A stretch of 64,000 nt of DNA from Cryoendolithus antarcticus (lineage: Eukaryota; Ascomycota; Dothideomycetes; Cladosporiales; Cladosporiaceae): NCBI GenBank assembly GCA_002077065.1, contig NAJO01000043.1:307283-371282 (forward strand), in the 5' to 3' direction. Numbering within the stretch: the first letter of the stretch is position 1; each line of letters starts with the position of its first letter. The notes beneath the pieces are model-generated. The model ran no database searches, was not told where the DNA came from, and worked only from the letters and a program-made list of their open reading frames with translations. Of this stretch, positions 24,201 to 35,704 are shown piece by piece. The position numbers and the translations under genes were made by a program.

Positions 24201-27103
24201 TGGGCATCTCTGCGCTCGCAGACCCTGTACCGCACTATCTCAGGCTTCATGAACTACAGCCGCGCCATCAAGCTTCTCTACCGCGTGGAGAACCCCGAGG
24301 TCGTGCAGATGTTCGGTGGTAATTCCGACAAGCTTGAGCGCGAACTCGAGCGTATGGCCCGCCGCAAGTTCAAGATCTGTGTATCCATGCAGCGTTACTC
24401 AAAGTTCTCCAAGGAGGAGCGTGAGAATGCTGAGTTCCTACTCCGCGCCTACCCCGACTTGCAGATTGCGTACCTTGACGAGGAGCCACCTGTCGCCGAG
24501 GGGGAGGACCCAAGAATCTACTCTGCCCTGATCGATGGTCACTCTGAGATCATGGAGAACGGCAATCGTCGCCCCAAGTTCCGCGTTCTGCTATCTGGCA
24601 ATCCTATCCTTGGTGACGGAAAGTCTGACAACCAGAACCACTGCCTCATCTTCTACCGCGGCGAGTACATCCAGCTTATCGATGCCAATCAAGACAATTA
24701 CCTTGAGGAGTGCCTCAAGATCCGTTCTGTCTTGGCTGAGTTCGAGGAGATGACTACCGACAACGTCTCACCCTACACTCCTGGCCTGCCTCCCACTAAC
24801 TTCAACCCCGTTGCCATCCTCGGTGCTCGTGAGTACATCTTCTCCGAGAACATTGGTATTCTCGGTGATGTCGCTGCTGGTAAGGAACAGACGTTCGGTA
24901 CCCTCTTCGCCCGTACCCTGGCTCAGATTGGTGGCAAGCTCCACTACGGTCATCCCGATTTCCTGAACGGCATCTTCATGACCACTCGTGGTGGTGTGTC
25001 CAAGGCACAAAAGGGTCTGCACTTGAACGAGGACATCTACGCCGGCATGACTGCACTCCTCCGCGGCGGTCGCATCAAGCACTGCGAATATTACCAGTGC
25101 GGTAAGGGTCGTGATTTGGGTTTCGGCTCGATTCTGAACTTCACCACCAAGATTGGCACTGGTATGGGAGAGCAGATGTTGTCCCGCGAGTACTACTATC
25201 TCGGCACGCAACTCCCTCTGGACCGCTTCCTGTCATTCTACTACGCGCATCCCGGCTTCCACATCAATAACCTGTTCATCATGTTGTCGGTGCAGCTGTT
25301 CATGTGGTGCTTGATCAACCTGGGTGCTCTGCGACACGAGACCATCAGCTGCTTCTACAACCGCAACGTTCCTCCGACCGACGCTCTCAAGCCAACCGGA
25401 TGCGCCAACATCGTACCGATCATGGACTGGGTACAGCGTTGCATCGTGTCCATCTTCATCGTGTTCTTCATCTCATTTGTGCCTCTTACGGTGCAGGAGC
25501 TGACGGAGCGTGGCTTCTGGCGCGCGGCCACTCGTCTGGCAAAGCATTTCTCGTCGCTCTCCCCTCTCTTCGAGGTGTTCGTCTGCCAGATCTACGCCTA
25601 CTCTATCCAGCAGGATCTGTCATATGGTGGCGCCCGCTACATTGGTACTGGACGTGGTTTCGCAACTGCACGCATGCCATTCGGTGTGCTCTTCTCCCGC
25701 TTCGCCGCGCCTTCCATCTACTGGGGCGCTCGCTGCTTGATGATGCTCCTTTTCGCAACGTTAACAGTCTGGGGATACTGGCTGCTATGGTTCTGGGTGT
25801 CACTGCTCGCGCTGTGCATCTCGCCCTTCGTCTTCAATCCGCATCAATTCGCGTGGGCCGACTTCTTCATCGACTACCGCGAGTTCTTGCGCTGGCTGTC
25901 TCGTGGCAACACCAAGGCTCATTCTGCGTCCTGGATTGGTTTCGTCCGTCTTTCACGTACCCGTCTTACTGGCTTCAAGCGCAAGGCTCTGGGCGAGCCA
26001 TCTGCTAAGCTTTCCGGCGACACCCCTCGGGCGAAGTTCACTAACATTTTCTTTACCGAGATCATTGGGCCGCTGGTCTTCGTAGCTGCGTCACTGCTGC
26101 CATACCTGTTTATCAACGCCGGTACTGGTGTCAAGTCTACCAACCCGGGCATGCAAGGTGTAAACATCAAGCCGACTGCCGCACTCATCCGCATCGCTAT
26201 TGTCGCGTTCGGACCCATCGCTATCAACGCCGGTGTAGCCATCATGTTCTTCGCGATGGCCTGCTGTATGGGCCCGCTACTTAGTATGTGCTGCAAGAAG
26301 TTCGGTGCTGTTCTCGCCGCCGTCGCCCACGCCATCGCAGTGATCATGCTGCTGGTTTTCTTCGAGGTCATGTTCTTCCTGGAAGGCTGGAGCTTTACTA
26401 AGGCTCTGTTGGGCATGATCGCTGTTGTCGCTATTCAGCGCTTCGTCTTCAAGCTGATCGTCGCCCTTGCCCTGACCAGAGAGTTCCGCGCCGATACTTC
26501 CAACATAGCATGGTGGACTGGCAAGTGGTACTCCCTTGGTTGGCACACCATTTCGCAGCCTGGCCGCGAGTTCTTGTGCAAGATCACTGAGCTTGGGTAC
26601 TTCGCTGCTGACTTCTGGCTCGGACACGTGTTGCTGTTCATTCTGGCGCCAGCTCTACTTGTGCCTTACATCGACAAGTTCCACTCGGTGATGCTGTTCT
26701 GGCTGCGTCCTAGGTATGTGTCCCTTGCCGTCTGTTATCAATTTAGCAACTTACTGACAACACTCGCAGCCGTCAAATTCGACCTCCCATCTACTCGCTG
26801 AAGCAGACCAAGCTCCGCCGTCGCCGCGTCATCCGCTACGCCATCATGTACTTCAGCATGCTCTTCCTCTTCGTCATCCTAATTGTCGGGCCGATCATCG
26901 CCAGCAAGTTCCTCGATCTCAAAAAGCTCAAGTTCGACGTCGGCGGCATGATCCTCATCCAGCCCACGAATTGGAACAACAACGACACATCCAACTCTGC
27001 AACTGGCTCTGGCTTGAATGGCGCCACTGGTGCTCAGGCCACGAGTGTCGGCTCAGGCGCCAACGGCGTTGGCAGCAACAGGAGGATGATGTTCGCTTAC
27101 TAG
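21231..27103 (+). CDS. fks1: 1,3-beta-D-glucan synthase catalytic subunit (GT48)
   Basis: Plasma-membrane enzyme that makes the main wall glucan from UDP-glucose; target of echinocandins. Exons 21231-26713 and 26770-27103, with a 56-bp intron (GTATGT ... CGCAG), encode 1,938 residues. The join ag|c gives '[20 protein letters not shown]', conserved in the family. The first 190 residues are Gln/Tyr/Gly/Asp repeats; then the FKS1 N-terminal domain, a first membrane block, the cytoplasmic catalytic region with '[20 protein letters not shown]' and '[20 protein letters not shown]', and a second membrane block. Hot-spot 1 is F688-P696 (FLTLSIRDP); hot-spot 2 starts at D1399 (DWVQRCIV). ATG 21231 is the first ATG after an upstream in-frame TAA. 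Stop is TAG, with TGA three codons later. Confidence 0.97.
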
Positions 27104-27767
27104 ATTGAGACATGAAGACTGAACCAACAGTATCACAAGCCTTTCAAGGCTGTAATGACCTGCTCGCGCGACAAACGGCTTGCATAATTAGGCGTTCTAC
27201 TTCGAGACATCGCTGTGTCTAATACTGTCGCGGGCTGAGGGTGGGGAGAAGTGAGAAAGTGTACCTGTTATTGGAGGCGTCCAGCAAGGGTTTGCTAGTA
27301 GAGCTTTTGGAGCAGACATGGATGAGGGACTGTACTGTTTTCTCTTATATATAGTGGATACATGGAATGGGGTTTGAATCGCTTACCTTCATCTGTCTCT
27401 ATCGAGGTCTCAATGCAACGGTCAACTTGACACTTTAATACGTGAGAGCCTCAGGCATACTCGCATGCGCTCAACGCTACTCGAATTTTGGCGTGCACTT
27501 CTGAGATTGAGCTCGTAGACTTCATCCCAAGAACCCTCAGGTAAGTGCCCGCTCCAATGCGCTCTTCCCTTACCAATGCCTCAATGGAATCGTTCTGTAA
27601 CGACAATGCACTGCCATGTAGACCACTGAGCGGACATGTCGCTCTTCGGAGCAAGCTGTTCTCATCATGGATGGCTCTTGTAGCTAAACTAGCTAAGTCC
27701 TCTGCATTGCTGACCATGCTCTATCTAGCCAGCTCCTCCCCGTGCCAAAGGATTGCAAGCTTCCAAA
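27104..27767. other. intergenic, FKS1 3' region and SPT10-like promoter
   Basis: No gene. A consensus donor GTAAGT at 27541 and an acceptor CTATCTAG ending at 27728, with a GCTGACC branch-like motif shortly before it, suggest a 188-bp intron in the 5' UTR of the next gene (27541-27728). This is motif-based inference. Confidence 0.4.
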
Positions 27768-29318
27768 ATGCCTGCTATGCTAGATGACCCGACAGCCCCA
27801 GCGCTATACCGCGTTTCAGGCGAAAGTCCGTTCCCGTACCTCGAATCCCCTCTACCAGCAGACATCCACCCCAAGCAGGTCACTCTGCGCGATAGGACCA
27901 CAACGGCAACTCTAATTCCCTTCTATTCTGCCTCACAAGTCCCGCCGAAGCTCAATGCATACCTGTGCGAGCTGCTTGGGAGAGAAATCGTTAAAGGCGA
28001 CACCTACCCAATGATCGATCCCATACCTCTGGCCAACTTCGGACCTTACTGGTTCGCGAACTTCGGCGCCATCATGCTTGTGGGAGATATTGGTAGTGCG
28101 GAGGAAGTCGTGGAGATGGAGCGCGAGGGCGTGGATTGGGCAAAGCAGTGCTTGGGGAGCTTCTATATCAAACCAAACTACCCCGGGCGGAGTAGTCATG
28201 TCTGCAACGGTGGGTTCTTAGTCACGGACGCTGCGAGAAATCGCGGTGTAGGGAGACTGATGGGCGAATGCTATCTGGACTGGGCACCACGGCTGGGGTA
28301 TACTTACTCGGTGTTCAATTTAGTGTATGAGACTAACGTAGCGAGTCTGAGGATTTGGGATGCATTGGGCTTCAAACGAATTGGTAGGGTGAAGGGGTGT
28401 GGCAATCTGAAGAGCTATCCGGAGGGGTACATCGATGCGATCATCTTCGGGAGGGAGCTGGGAGGTGAGACGGAGGAGTATGTGAGTGAGGAGCGCTTCG
28501 ACAAGATTCGATTTTACCTCAAGTCTGGCGCGTACCCGGCTGGATCAGATCGAGCCGAGAAGAGCAGGTTGAGGAGCGCAGCTACACATTACCGACTGAT
28601 AGCTGCTGAGGTCGAAGGCGAGGAAGACAAGCTGATGCTGAAGGGCAAGGAGGTCATCTCGGATCCGCACAAGCAGTACGCTATTGCGAAGGATGTGCAC
28701 ATCGTGGGCCATGGAGGGATCAACAAGACCACGGCGACGATCGCCGATAAGTATCACTGGGTCAGAATCAAGGAGACGGTCTCGGCGGCTATCAGAAACT
28801 GTCCAGATTGTAAAGACAGCAATGCGCCTAAGACTGCTGCGAACACTGCTGCCAATGGCCGTAGATCGGCTGCGCGAGAGCAGTCGAACGGCGGGGATGG
28901 CAGTAATCGCAACACTCGCCTCGTTACAGCTGGCTCAGAGCGCGACACCTCCGCAGACTCAACTCAAGCTGGCGCTACTGCCACTCACCTCATACCACAG
29001 CAACACCAGATCCCTCCACAGCACTCTCATAGCCATCTGTCCACCACATCATATCAACACTACACCGACATGCCCGTCGACCCGCAGATTATGGCCGAAC
29101 TGCAGCAGTGGGACGTCTCGACTTCTGCTATGCCAATGACGGGCACGGACGAGCATACGCTAGTGCAGGTGCTGGAGCAGGAGGGGCAGTATGGCGTTGG
29201 CACTGACGGGAGGGAGGACGACGAGATGAGCGAATATAAGGACGAAATTGGGGTCAGCGATGTGGGGATGCGGTTGAGAGAGGAGTTGGAGGCTAGTATG
29301 ATGAGAGGGGATCGATGA
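27768..29318 (+). CDS. spt10: SPT10-like GNAT acetyltransferase with HHCC zinc finger
   Basis: Spt10 in yeast activates histone genes by binding their upstream elements through an HHCC zinc finger related to integrase N-terminal domains. Intronless, 516 residues from ATG 27768 (MPAMLDDP). The GNAT fold occupies about residues 85-230: 'VCNGGFLVTDAARNRGVGRL' holds the acetyl-CoA loop (RNRGVG, 158-163), followed by 'NVASLRIWDALGFKRIGRV'. The zinc finger has H311 and H315 (VHIVGHGG) and C345 and C348 (NCPDC), the Hx3H ... Cx2C pattern of integrase zinc-binding domains. A disordered, Gln/Ser/Thr-rich tail ends acidic. The GNAT and HHCC pair in one chain is what identifies it as SPT10 rather than a transposon fragment; there is no integrase catalytic core. 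Confidence 0.85.
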   Translation: MPAMLDDPTAPALYRVSGESPFPYLESPLPADIHPKQVTLRDRTTTATLIPFYSASQVPPKLNAYLCELLGREIVKGDTYPMIDPIPLANFGPYWFANFGAIMLVGDIGSAEEVVEMEREGVDWAKQCLGSFYIKPNYPGRSSHVCNGGFLVTDAARNRGVGRLMGECYLDWAPRLGYTYSVFNLVYETNVASLRIWDALGFKRIGRVKGCGNLKSYPEGYIDAIIFGRELGGETEEYVSEERFDKIRFYLKSGAYPAGSDRAEKSRLRSAATHYRLIAAEVEGEEDKLMLKGKEVISDPHKQYAIAKDVHIVGHGGINKTTATIADKYHWVRIKETVSAAIRNCPDCKDSNAPKTAANTAANGRRSAAREQSNGGDGSNRNTRLVTAGSERDTSADSTQAGATATHLIPQQHQIPPQHSHSHLSTTSYQHYTDMPVDPQIMAELQQWDVSTSAMPMTGTDEHTLVQVLEQEGQYGVGTDGREDDEMSEYKDEIGVSDVGMRLREELEASMMRGDR

Positions 29319-30900
29319 GCGGGACTTCTCTGATCAAGACGTGATGCTGTGCCAATTAACTGAGGGCTCAGAGCGCTTTGTGCCTACAGGCTTGATGTCA
29401 GGGAATGGGCCGGCCCAATCGACTTGTACGAGGAATCTGATAACGAGAAGCCGTCGATAGAAACGTGCAGCTCCCACATCGGAGAGTCCTGCCTCTCACT
29501 ATGCAGCAACGCTGCGCTTCTCCGCTGTAGATAGGCTGGTAGACGCTTTGGTTACAGCTCGGACATTCTGAGAGGCAAAGGTGATATGAGTACATGGTAT
29601 AAGGTACTTGTAGTCTCCACTGTTCTCGTCGCGTCACGTGCAAGTGACTTCTCACAAGGCGTGCGGCTCAAGAGCGGGAAGTCTATGCTAGTGTACATCC
29701 CGTAAGGTACAACAACCGCAGTTCATCAGGATGATGCGGCGAACGTCTCTGCATTGACTGGCTTTATAATGAATCCGCGTGTGTGAGAGGCTGACTTAAA
29801 TGGTCCAGTATAAGCGCATGTCTGGCAATGGCTGGTGCATAGCTTCAGACCCTTGATGCATGCATTATATGGTGTTTCCATCACGCCGGGCTCGACCACG
29901 TCTGTCTGCGCTTGAGGAAAACGAGACAGTCACTATCACGGCTATCGCAACCTCGAACGCTCAACATGAGTACCTATCCTACCGCGGCCACGGTGAAGAT
30001 ACCTGCGGCTGACAAGCACTGTCGCTGAGGATCCTTATCTGCCAGCCTGGCTGCTGCTACTCCCTTTTCGGCATATGGGTATCCACACCTCAGATAAGGT
30101 CGCAGATTCACGAGATGACTCGCGAAAGAATACAGATGAACAGTCTATTGCAGATCCGGGGGATTAGAGATGCCGACCTGTAAGTGAAGGTACGAGCAGA
30201 CGACTGCGTCGTACGATAGCTTGCCGTTGCGAATTTGTTGTTGAGAGTGGAAGCAGCGCGACAGCAGCGCCGCACAAGATCTGGCAGGGCACTACTGAGT
30301 ACAGGAATCCTCACTCGGTATGATTGACATACCAACGCTACTTCGCTGGACGGAGATGCATCGAACGTGATTAGAGGTCTACGCGATCTAGACGCTCAAG
30401 CATAGGTCATATATCGGAAATACCTTCGACGTCTTGGACCATCCATCAAGCCTTGAACGCCACGGAAGCCCTCCCTTACAAGCGCCACAAGCAAGTATCG
30501 GATTGCTTATCGAGCCGACAAGTCGAGCGCTTCGCTCAGCCAAAGAACTGGCGCCCAAAAACGTGCAGCGTGTCCCGCTGCTCATCCCAATCCTCGATCC
30601 AGATGGTTGGGCCCTATCCGCTTCCTCGGAGTTGCTCTTTGCGAGGCCCTGCGTACGCTCACGCCAGATCCCCCAAACTTTGTATGATACCGGAGAAAGG
30701 TGATCTGCAGACTTACGTCAATTTGATATAGGCTGCATATGTAGTTTGGTGCTTTCCCTACACCAGCAGTTTGGAACTATATTTCGAGACTTCTCATTAG
30801 TGCCGTCCACCTTTCGTCTTGTACTGCTGGTCTTACACGTCGTTCGTCAATTGGCAAACGCTCAGCGCAACACAGGAAGCAACAGCAATCGCTGCTCAAG
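29319..30900. other. intergenic, 5' of nitrate transporter
   Basis: About 1.58 kb. No supported gene, RNA or repeat. GATA cores occur near 30686 and 30727, as would suit nitrogen regulation, but single cores are common by chance and I saw no NirA-type site. Confidence 0.4.
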
Positions 30901-32609
30901 ATGTTCAACCCGGCTGTTCTGTGGCAGCACCCTGAGGTCAATCCTATCAACGGAAAGGTATGTCAACTCGCTTGGACGATCAATACGACCACGACTGACG
31001 TGAGCGTAGGCTCGATCAGTACCTCTCTTCAATCCCTTCAGCGTCCATGGCCGAGTTTTCTTCTTCAGCTGGTTTGGCTTCATGATCGCCTTCTGGTCAT
31101 GGTACGCCTTTCCGCCGCTGCTAAGCGATGTCATCGCCAAGGACATTGGTCTCACGACGGTACAAATCTCAAACTCCAACATCATCGCCCTGCTTGCTAC
31201 ATTGCTCGTCCGTCTGGTTGCCGGCCCGGCTTGCGATAGGTTCGGACCACGGTATACCTTCGCGGGCTGCTTGCTCATTGGAGCTATTCCAACGTTCCTG
31301 TCTGGAACGGCGTTCAATGTCAATCAGCTCTATGCTCTCCGCTTCTTCATCGGTATCCTTGGTGGAAGTTTGTAAGTTGCTCCTCGAATCTACTAAGATA
31401 GCATGAACCACACTGACTCTCTACAAGCGTCCCCTGTCAGGTATGGACAACGGGGTTCTTCGACAAGAACATCGTCGGCACGGCAAACAGTCTCACAGCT
31501 GGTTTCGGGAATGCCGGTGGTGGTATTACGTACTTCGTGAGTCTTGGTCCCGATGGAGTATTCTTGGAGAGAGGGGTGCTGACAGGTCGCAGGTGATGCC
31601 CGCCGTGTTCCACTCGCTCGTCAAGAACCAACACCTGAGTACGCACGTTGCCTGGAGAGTATCATTCGTCGTCCCGGGCATTCTCATTGTCAGCGTTGCC
31701 ACCTTACTCGTGCTCCTCTGCCCTGATACCCCGACCGGCAAGTGGGCCGATCGCTTCCAGGCCGCCGAGAATAACTTGCGCGAACACGGCGTGTCACCCG
31801 CAGTGGTAGACATCCCTGGTGGCGTTAGTGACAAGCCGGCTACGGACGGCACTTCATCCCCTACGACCTCGGACGAGGAGAAGAAGCTTGATGACCACCG
31901 TGGCACGTTCGGTGACCATGAGGCTCAGATGGGCGAGCAGCAGATGCTCGATACCGCACGCGGCGAAGTCGTCGTCAAACCTAGCGCTAAGGAGATGATG
32001 CACGTCATCTTCTCGCTCCAGACCCTCGTCACTGCGGCCTGCTATTTCTGCTCCTTCGGTGCGGAGCTTTCCATCAACAGCATTCTGGGCAATTACTACA
32101 CGGCCAAGTTCAAGTATCTCGGTCTACAAGGCTCCGGCAACTGGGCTGCTATGTTCGGCCTCATGAATGTTGTTTGGCGGCCACTAGGTGGTCTCGTCTC
32201 GGATTTCGCGTACCGCCGCACGAAGTCTGTATGGGCGAAGAAGATCCTGCTTCACACTTACGGCGTGATCATGGGTGCCTTCCTGATTGCGATTGGTGCT
32301 GGCAACCCGAAGTCGCTCGGCGCGGTCGTAGCTCTGATTGGCGTTGGTTTGGCCTTCTTCCTCGAGGGTGCTAATGGGCTGAACTACTCGCTGGTGCCGC
32401 ACGTGCACCCACACGCCAACGGTGTGGTCTCGGGTGTCACTGGTGCTGCTGGTAATTTTGGCGGGATCATCTTTGCTATCATCTTCAGGTACAACGGACC
32501 TAAGCAGTACAGCAAGTCGATCTGGATTATTGGAGTCATCACGATTGCTGTCAACCTGGCAGTGTGCTGGATCAAGCCGATTCCCAAGGGACAAATCGGT
32601 GGACGATGA
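30901..32609 (+). CDS. high-affinity nitrate/nitrite transporter (NNP family, CrnA/NRT2-like)
   Basis: Major-facilitator transporter that imports nitrate at the plasma membrane. Four exons, 30901-30957, 31010-31371, 31428-31536 and 31593-32609, with introns of 52, 56 and 56 bp, encode 514 residues. The joins give '[15 protein letters not shown]', '[19 protein letters not shown]' and '[17 protein letters not shown]', all family-like. Both nitrate signatures are present: '[12 protein letters not shown]' and '[12 protein letters not shown]'. The MFS motif appears as '[14 protein letters not shown]' after the second helix. A long hydrophilic central loop (about residues 225-300, acidic and with several Ser/Thr) separates the two six-helix halves, as in fungal CrnA. 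No nitrate or nitrite reductase gene lies in this window, so the usual nitrate-assimilation cluster is not seen here. Confidence 0.95.
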
Positions 32610-32771
32610 TTCTAGATTGAAGGACCACGATCAGAGAAAGGAATGTGTTCGACGAAGATATTTATATACCAATTAGAAAGCCTTCGTATTTGCCTCGCTC
32701 TGACTTCTCTTCCTCATGATGCCTTTCGTGGTCACCATATCGTTGGTGGCACTGCTAGTCATATCTCTGGC

Positions 32772-33545
32772 TCATTTATCTTCAACATTAGACCGCGAAT
32801 CCAGAGTCGTGTCTGCTTCAAGGGGTCGATCATCAACGACTCCGGTTCCGTGCTCACTCCCTTCGTCCCCATGACTTGCATCGCTCCCGTCGCTGCCATC
32901 ACTACCTTCGCTGCCCTCGCTTCCATCACTCCCATTGCTACCGTCAGTGTCGTCTCTGACATCCGTTCCTTTCCTTGCCATCCTACCCTTTGATCTCTTG
33001 GCCGCCTTCTTCGACCCAGCAGCACTTCCCAAATCACCTTGACTACCTTCGCCATCGGTACTTTGTGTGACGCTCTCTGACGACTCCACACTTTCCTTGC
33101 CAGTCAATTTGCCCTTTAATCGCTTGGGCACTTTTGCACTCACGCCTGCATGCTTGTTCTTCCTGAGAAACTCGTCAGTAGACTCTATTAAGCAGCTGCC
33201 AGCGTTCAAGGGGATATGTTGAGAATCATGACCGGCTTACCACATGCCGCCATACTTATATCCATCTCCGACCTTGTCAGGCACGCCATCGACGACTCCT
33301 CCACTGACGCTCTTCCAGCATTTGCCCGGGCAGACGAAGTGCCATTGACCTGATGAATCGATCTGGCAACGTACTAGAACGTCTCTTGGGGTTTGGCAGA
33401 GTGTGCACTTCTTTTGGTGTGACAGAGCTAGCTCTTCCTGAGATGGCCGGGGCATTTCGCACTTGGAACAGTAGGTAGGTTCAAGATGAACTCGGAGTGT
33501 CACGAGCGAGGATCGTTCATGTTCACTTGTTGCTGAGAGCGTCAT
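32772..33545 (-). CDS. conserved Cys-rich protein with Gly/Ser/Asp tail, function unknown
   Basis: No named family recognised, though the core looks conserved among fungi. Exons 33545-33241 and 33162-32772 flank a 78-bp intron (GTAAGC donor, CTCAG acceptor) and encode 231 residues. The join tg|g yields 'KYGGMWKNKHAGVSAK', which reads through naturally. Cysteines form likely zinc-binding pairs: 'YCSKC', 'CTLC', then 'RCQIDSSGQWHFVCPGKCW'. The second half is basic (KRLKGKLTGK, KKAAKRSKGRMARK), then a low-complexity run of GSD/GSE units and an acidic end. The start at 33545 is the first ATG in frame; Met residues further in could also serve. Nuclear or nucleic-acid-binding roles are only a guess. 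Confidence 0.65.
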
Positions 33546-33945
33546 CCGTCACGGAATTCGGTCTTTGCCACCTTATGCAGCAAGTGATGTTGTTGTGTCT
33601 GCATTTCTTACATCCATATAGGATCGATCGTGTTGACGACATACACCTGCTGAATTGCTGCGCCATCGCTCACGACGTTCTACAGTTGTTTTAACATTGC
33701 TCGGGCGCAGTGCAGTACAGCGCGAACAATAACCTACGGACGTAGAAGACCATGACCAAGCAGACAATCGCCGGCTTTACGTCGAGTCCAGATCGCGAGA
33801 GACCAAGGGACAAACCTTGACGGTCAGTGTCATGGACATTATGTACAGCTATATAGCTCCTTTGTATTGCTTGTCGTTGTGCCTCGTACTTTCGGACGGC
33901 ACAAATTTGACGTTAAACGCAAACGCATATTATCTACCGTCGGAT

Positions 33946-34347
33946 ATGTCTTCCACAAATCCACAGATCAAGACCCTTACCCTCTCCCTGAATAACTACC
34001 TCCACGGCGGGTCCATTCTCCCCATCCTTGCCGCCAGCTTCGATGCGGTCACCACCCCAGACATTCGTTCGCGCTTTGACAATCAGCATTTCGACGTTAT
34101 GCCCACAGATCCAAACCTCCTCACCGAACTCCAAGCCAATGTCAAGTCCGGGAACTACGATGGCGTACTCGTTGGCTGGTGTCTTCGCGGCTACCCCGAG
34201 CGAACAGCATTGTTCGAAGCAATAGTCAACGCTGTCGTTGAGAGCAAGGACGCCAGGACGAAGCTGATGTTCTGTACTGGGCAGGAGGATCTCGGAAAAG
34301 CTATTCCGCGGAGCTTTGGCTCGGAAGCGTTGGTTGACAACGAGTAG
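33946..34347 (+). CDS. small conserved fungal protein, function unknown
   Basis: 133 residues from ATG 33946; the frame is open upstream to 33817 but that part is hydrophobic, Cys-rich and not convincing. The core 'LQANVKSGNYDGVLVGWCLR', 'ERTALFEAIVNAVVESKDAR' and 'KLMFCTGQEDLGKAIPRSFG' resembles small hypothetical proteins I have seen in other ascomycetes, with an alternating beta-alpha pattern; I cannot name a fold with confidence. No signal peptide or membrane segment in the 133-residue form. Stop is TAG. Confidence 0.5.
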   Translation: MSSTNPQIKTLTLSLNNYLHGGSILPILAASFDAVTTPDIRSRFDNQHFDVMPTDPNLLTELQANVKSGNYDGVLVGWCLRGYPERTALFEAIVNAVVESKDARTKLMFCTGQEDLGKAIPRSFGSEALVDNE

Positions 34348-35704
34348 GCGACAAGACGGCGATTGGTGTGAGCTGCTGGATAACCACTGTGAGAGAGCGG
34401 TAATGTTTTCGTAGAATGAAGATCATTTCCCGCAGGTACCCTAGCAGTTAGCAGAGAGCAGATTACATACAACAGTGACCATCCTGTGGTACGTCTGCAC
34501 CATCGTCCTGTGGGCAAGTGCCACGTGTGACCATCAGTCCCTGTTACCGTCAGGCTCCAACGGCGCGGGAGTCTGATCATGCTCTTCAACGGCAAGATCG
34601 GTAGAGCTGAGAGCATGTTCCTCGGGTGCGTTTCAAGTGTTCAGCGGGAGAAGAAGAGTCTGTAGCAGTACTGAGACGGTGGCATAGCTCCGCGTAAGAT
34701 CGTCACGTCTCGCAACGCTTATTGTCATGCATATGCGATCCAATTACGCACGTGACCTTTGCAAGGGCAATGGTGAGCGCGCAAGAATCTGGCAGTGTCC
34801 GATGATATCCCCCTCACCAAGCCCATTGCTTCTCTCGTCGAAGTGATATCATCAGCGTAGTGACAGGACGCTCGAGAGACTGAGATCTGTAGGACCATCG
34901 ACGATGGCTCAACTGTCTCACAAGACAATCCATGAGATATTGAGGTCCAGGATCAGCTTCCATGCACTTCGTCGATAGTCTCAGTGACCAGGACAAGGTT
35001 GTGCGAACAGACTGTATTGAGATGTATGCTCGTTACGTCTCGTGTTGAAGTGGAAAGCGCAATTGCTGGGTAGCAATCGCTGAAGTCACGATGCAGCGCG
35101 AGGATCGATAATGGAAGTGGCTGGTGCTGACGAGAGCTCGGGACGGAGCTCATCGGACAGAGCTGTCGTCAGCCCTGCAACTCGCAAAGCACTGCAGATT
35201 ACCAGCCATCGCGAAGGATTGTTGTCAACATTCCTCCCGTAATACCACCGACCGGTGAGAGATCGACATTATGCTCACGTGTGCACGAGTGTCAAGCGAT
35301 TCCGCTGCGCTTCCCCGCTACGACATGGTACATGCCTAGATGGTCTGATGTGGTCCCGTTGTCAGACACACCCGCATACGAAGTCGCATCGGACGCTGAT
35401 AGCTCTTTCCGTCCTGCGCAAAAATGAGGAAGCAGGCCGAATGTGTCCGGATGCGAAAGTGCGTTTGCCATGCAGTCGAAGCACGTTGTTCCGAGTTGGC
35501 CGAAGTCTGTTTCTCGTCCCGACTCAGGAAGCAGCTTTCGGGCGTTCTCGCTTGACACAGCTCCTGCAATGCACAACCTACTACAGCAGAAGCTGAGCAG
35601 GTTGAGGAGCAGGCACATTCGTTTCGCATTCAGCGAGCCCTTCCTCGGCTGCTCTGGCCTGATGTGAGCGTCACTCCTCGGGTGACTTGCCTGGCACAAC
35701 ATGC
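34348..35704. other. intergenic
   Basis: About 1.36 kb with no supported gene. Open frames on both strands (for example 35292-35741 on minus) overlap one another and lack domains. No repeat or RNA gene seen. Confidence 0.4.

Noticed and set aside
28698..28815. Integrase zinc-binding motif suggesting a retrotransposon
   Set aside because: It is fused to an intact GNAT domain in one frame with no protease, reverse transcriptase or integrase core; this is the SPT10 arrangement.
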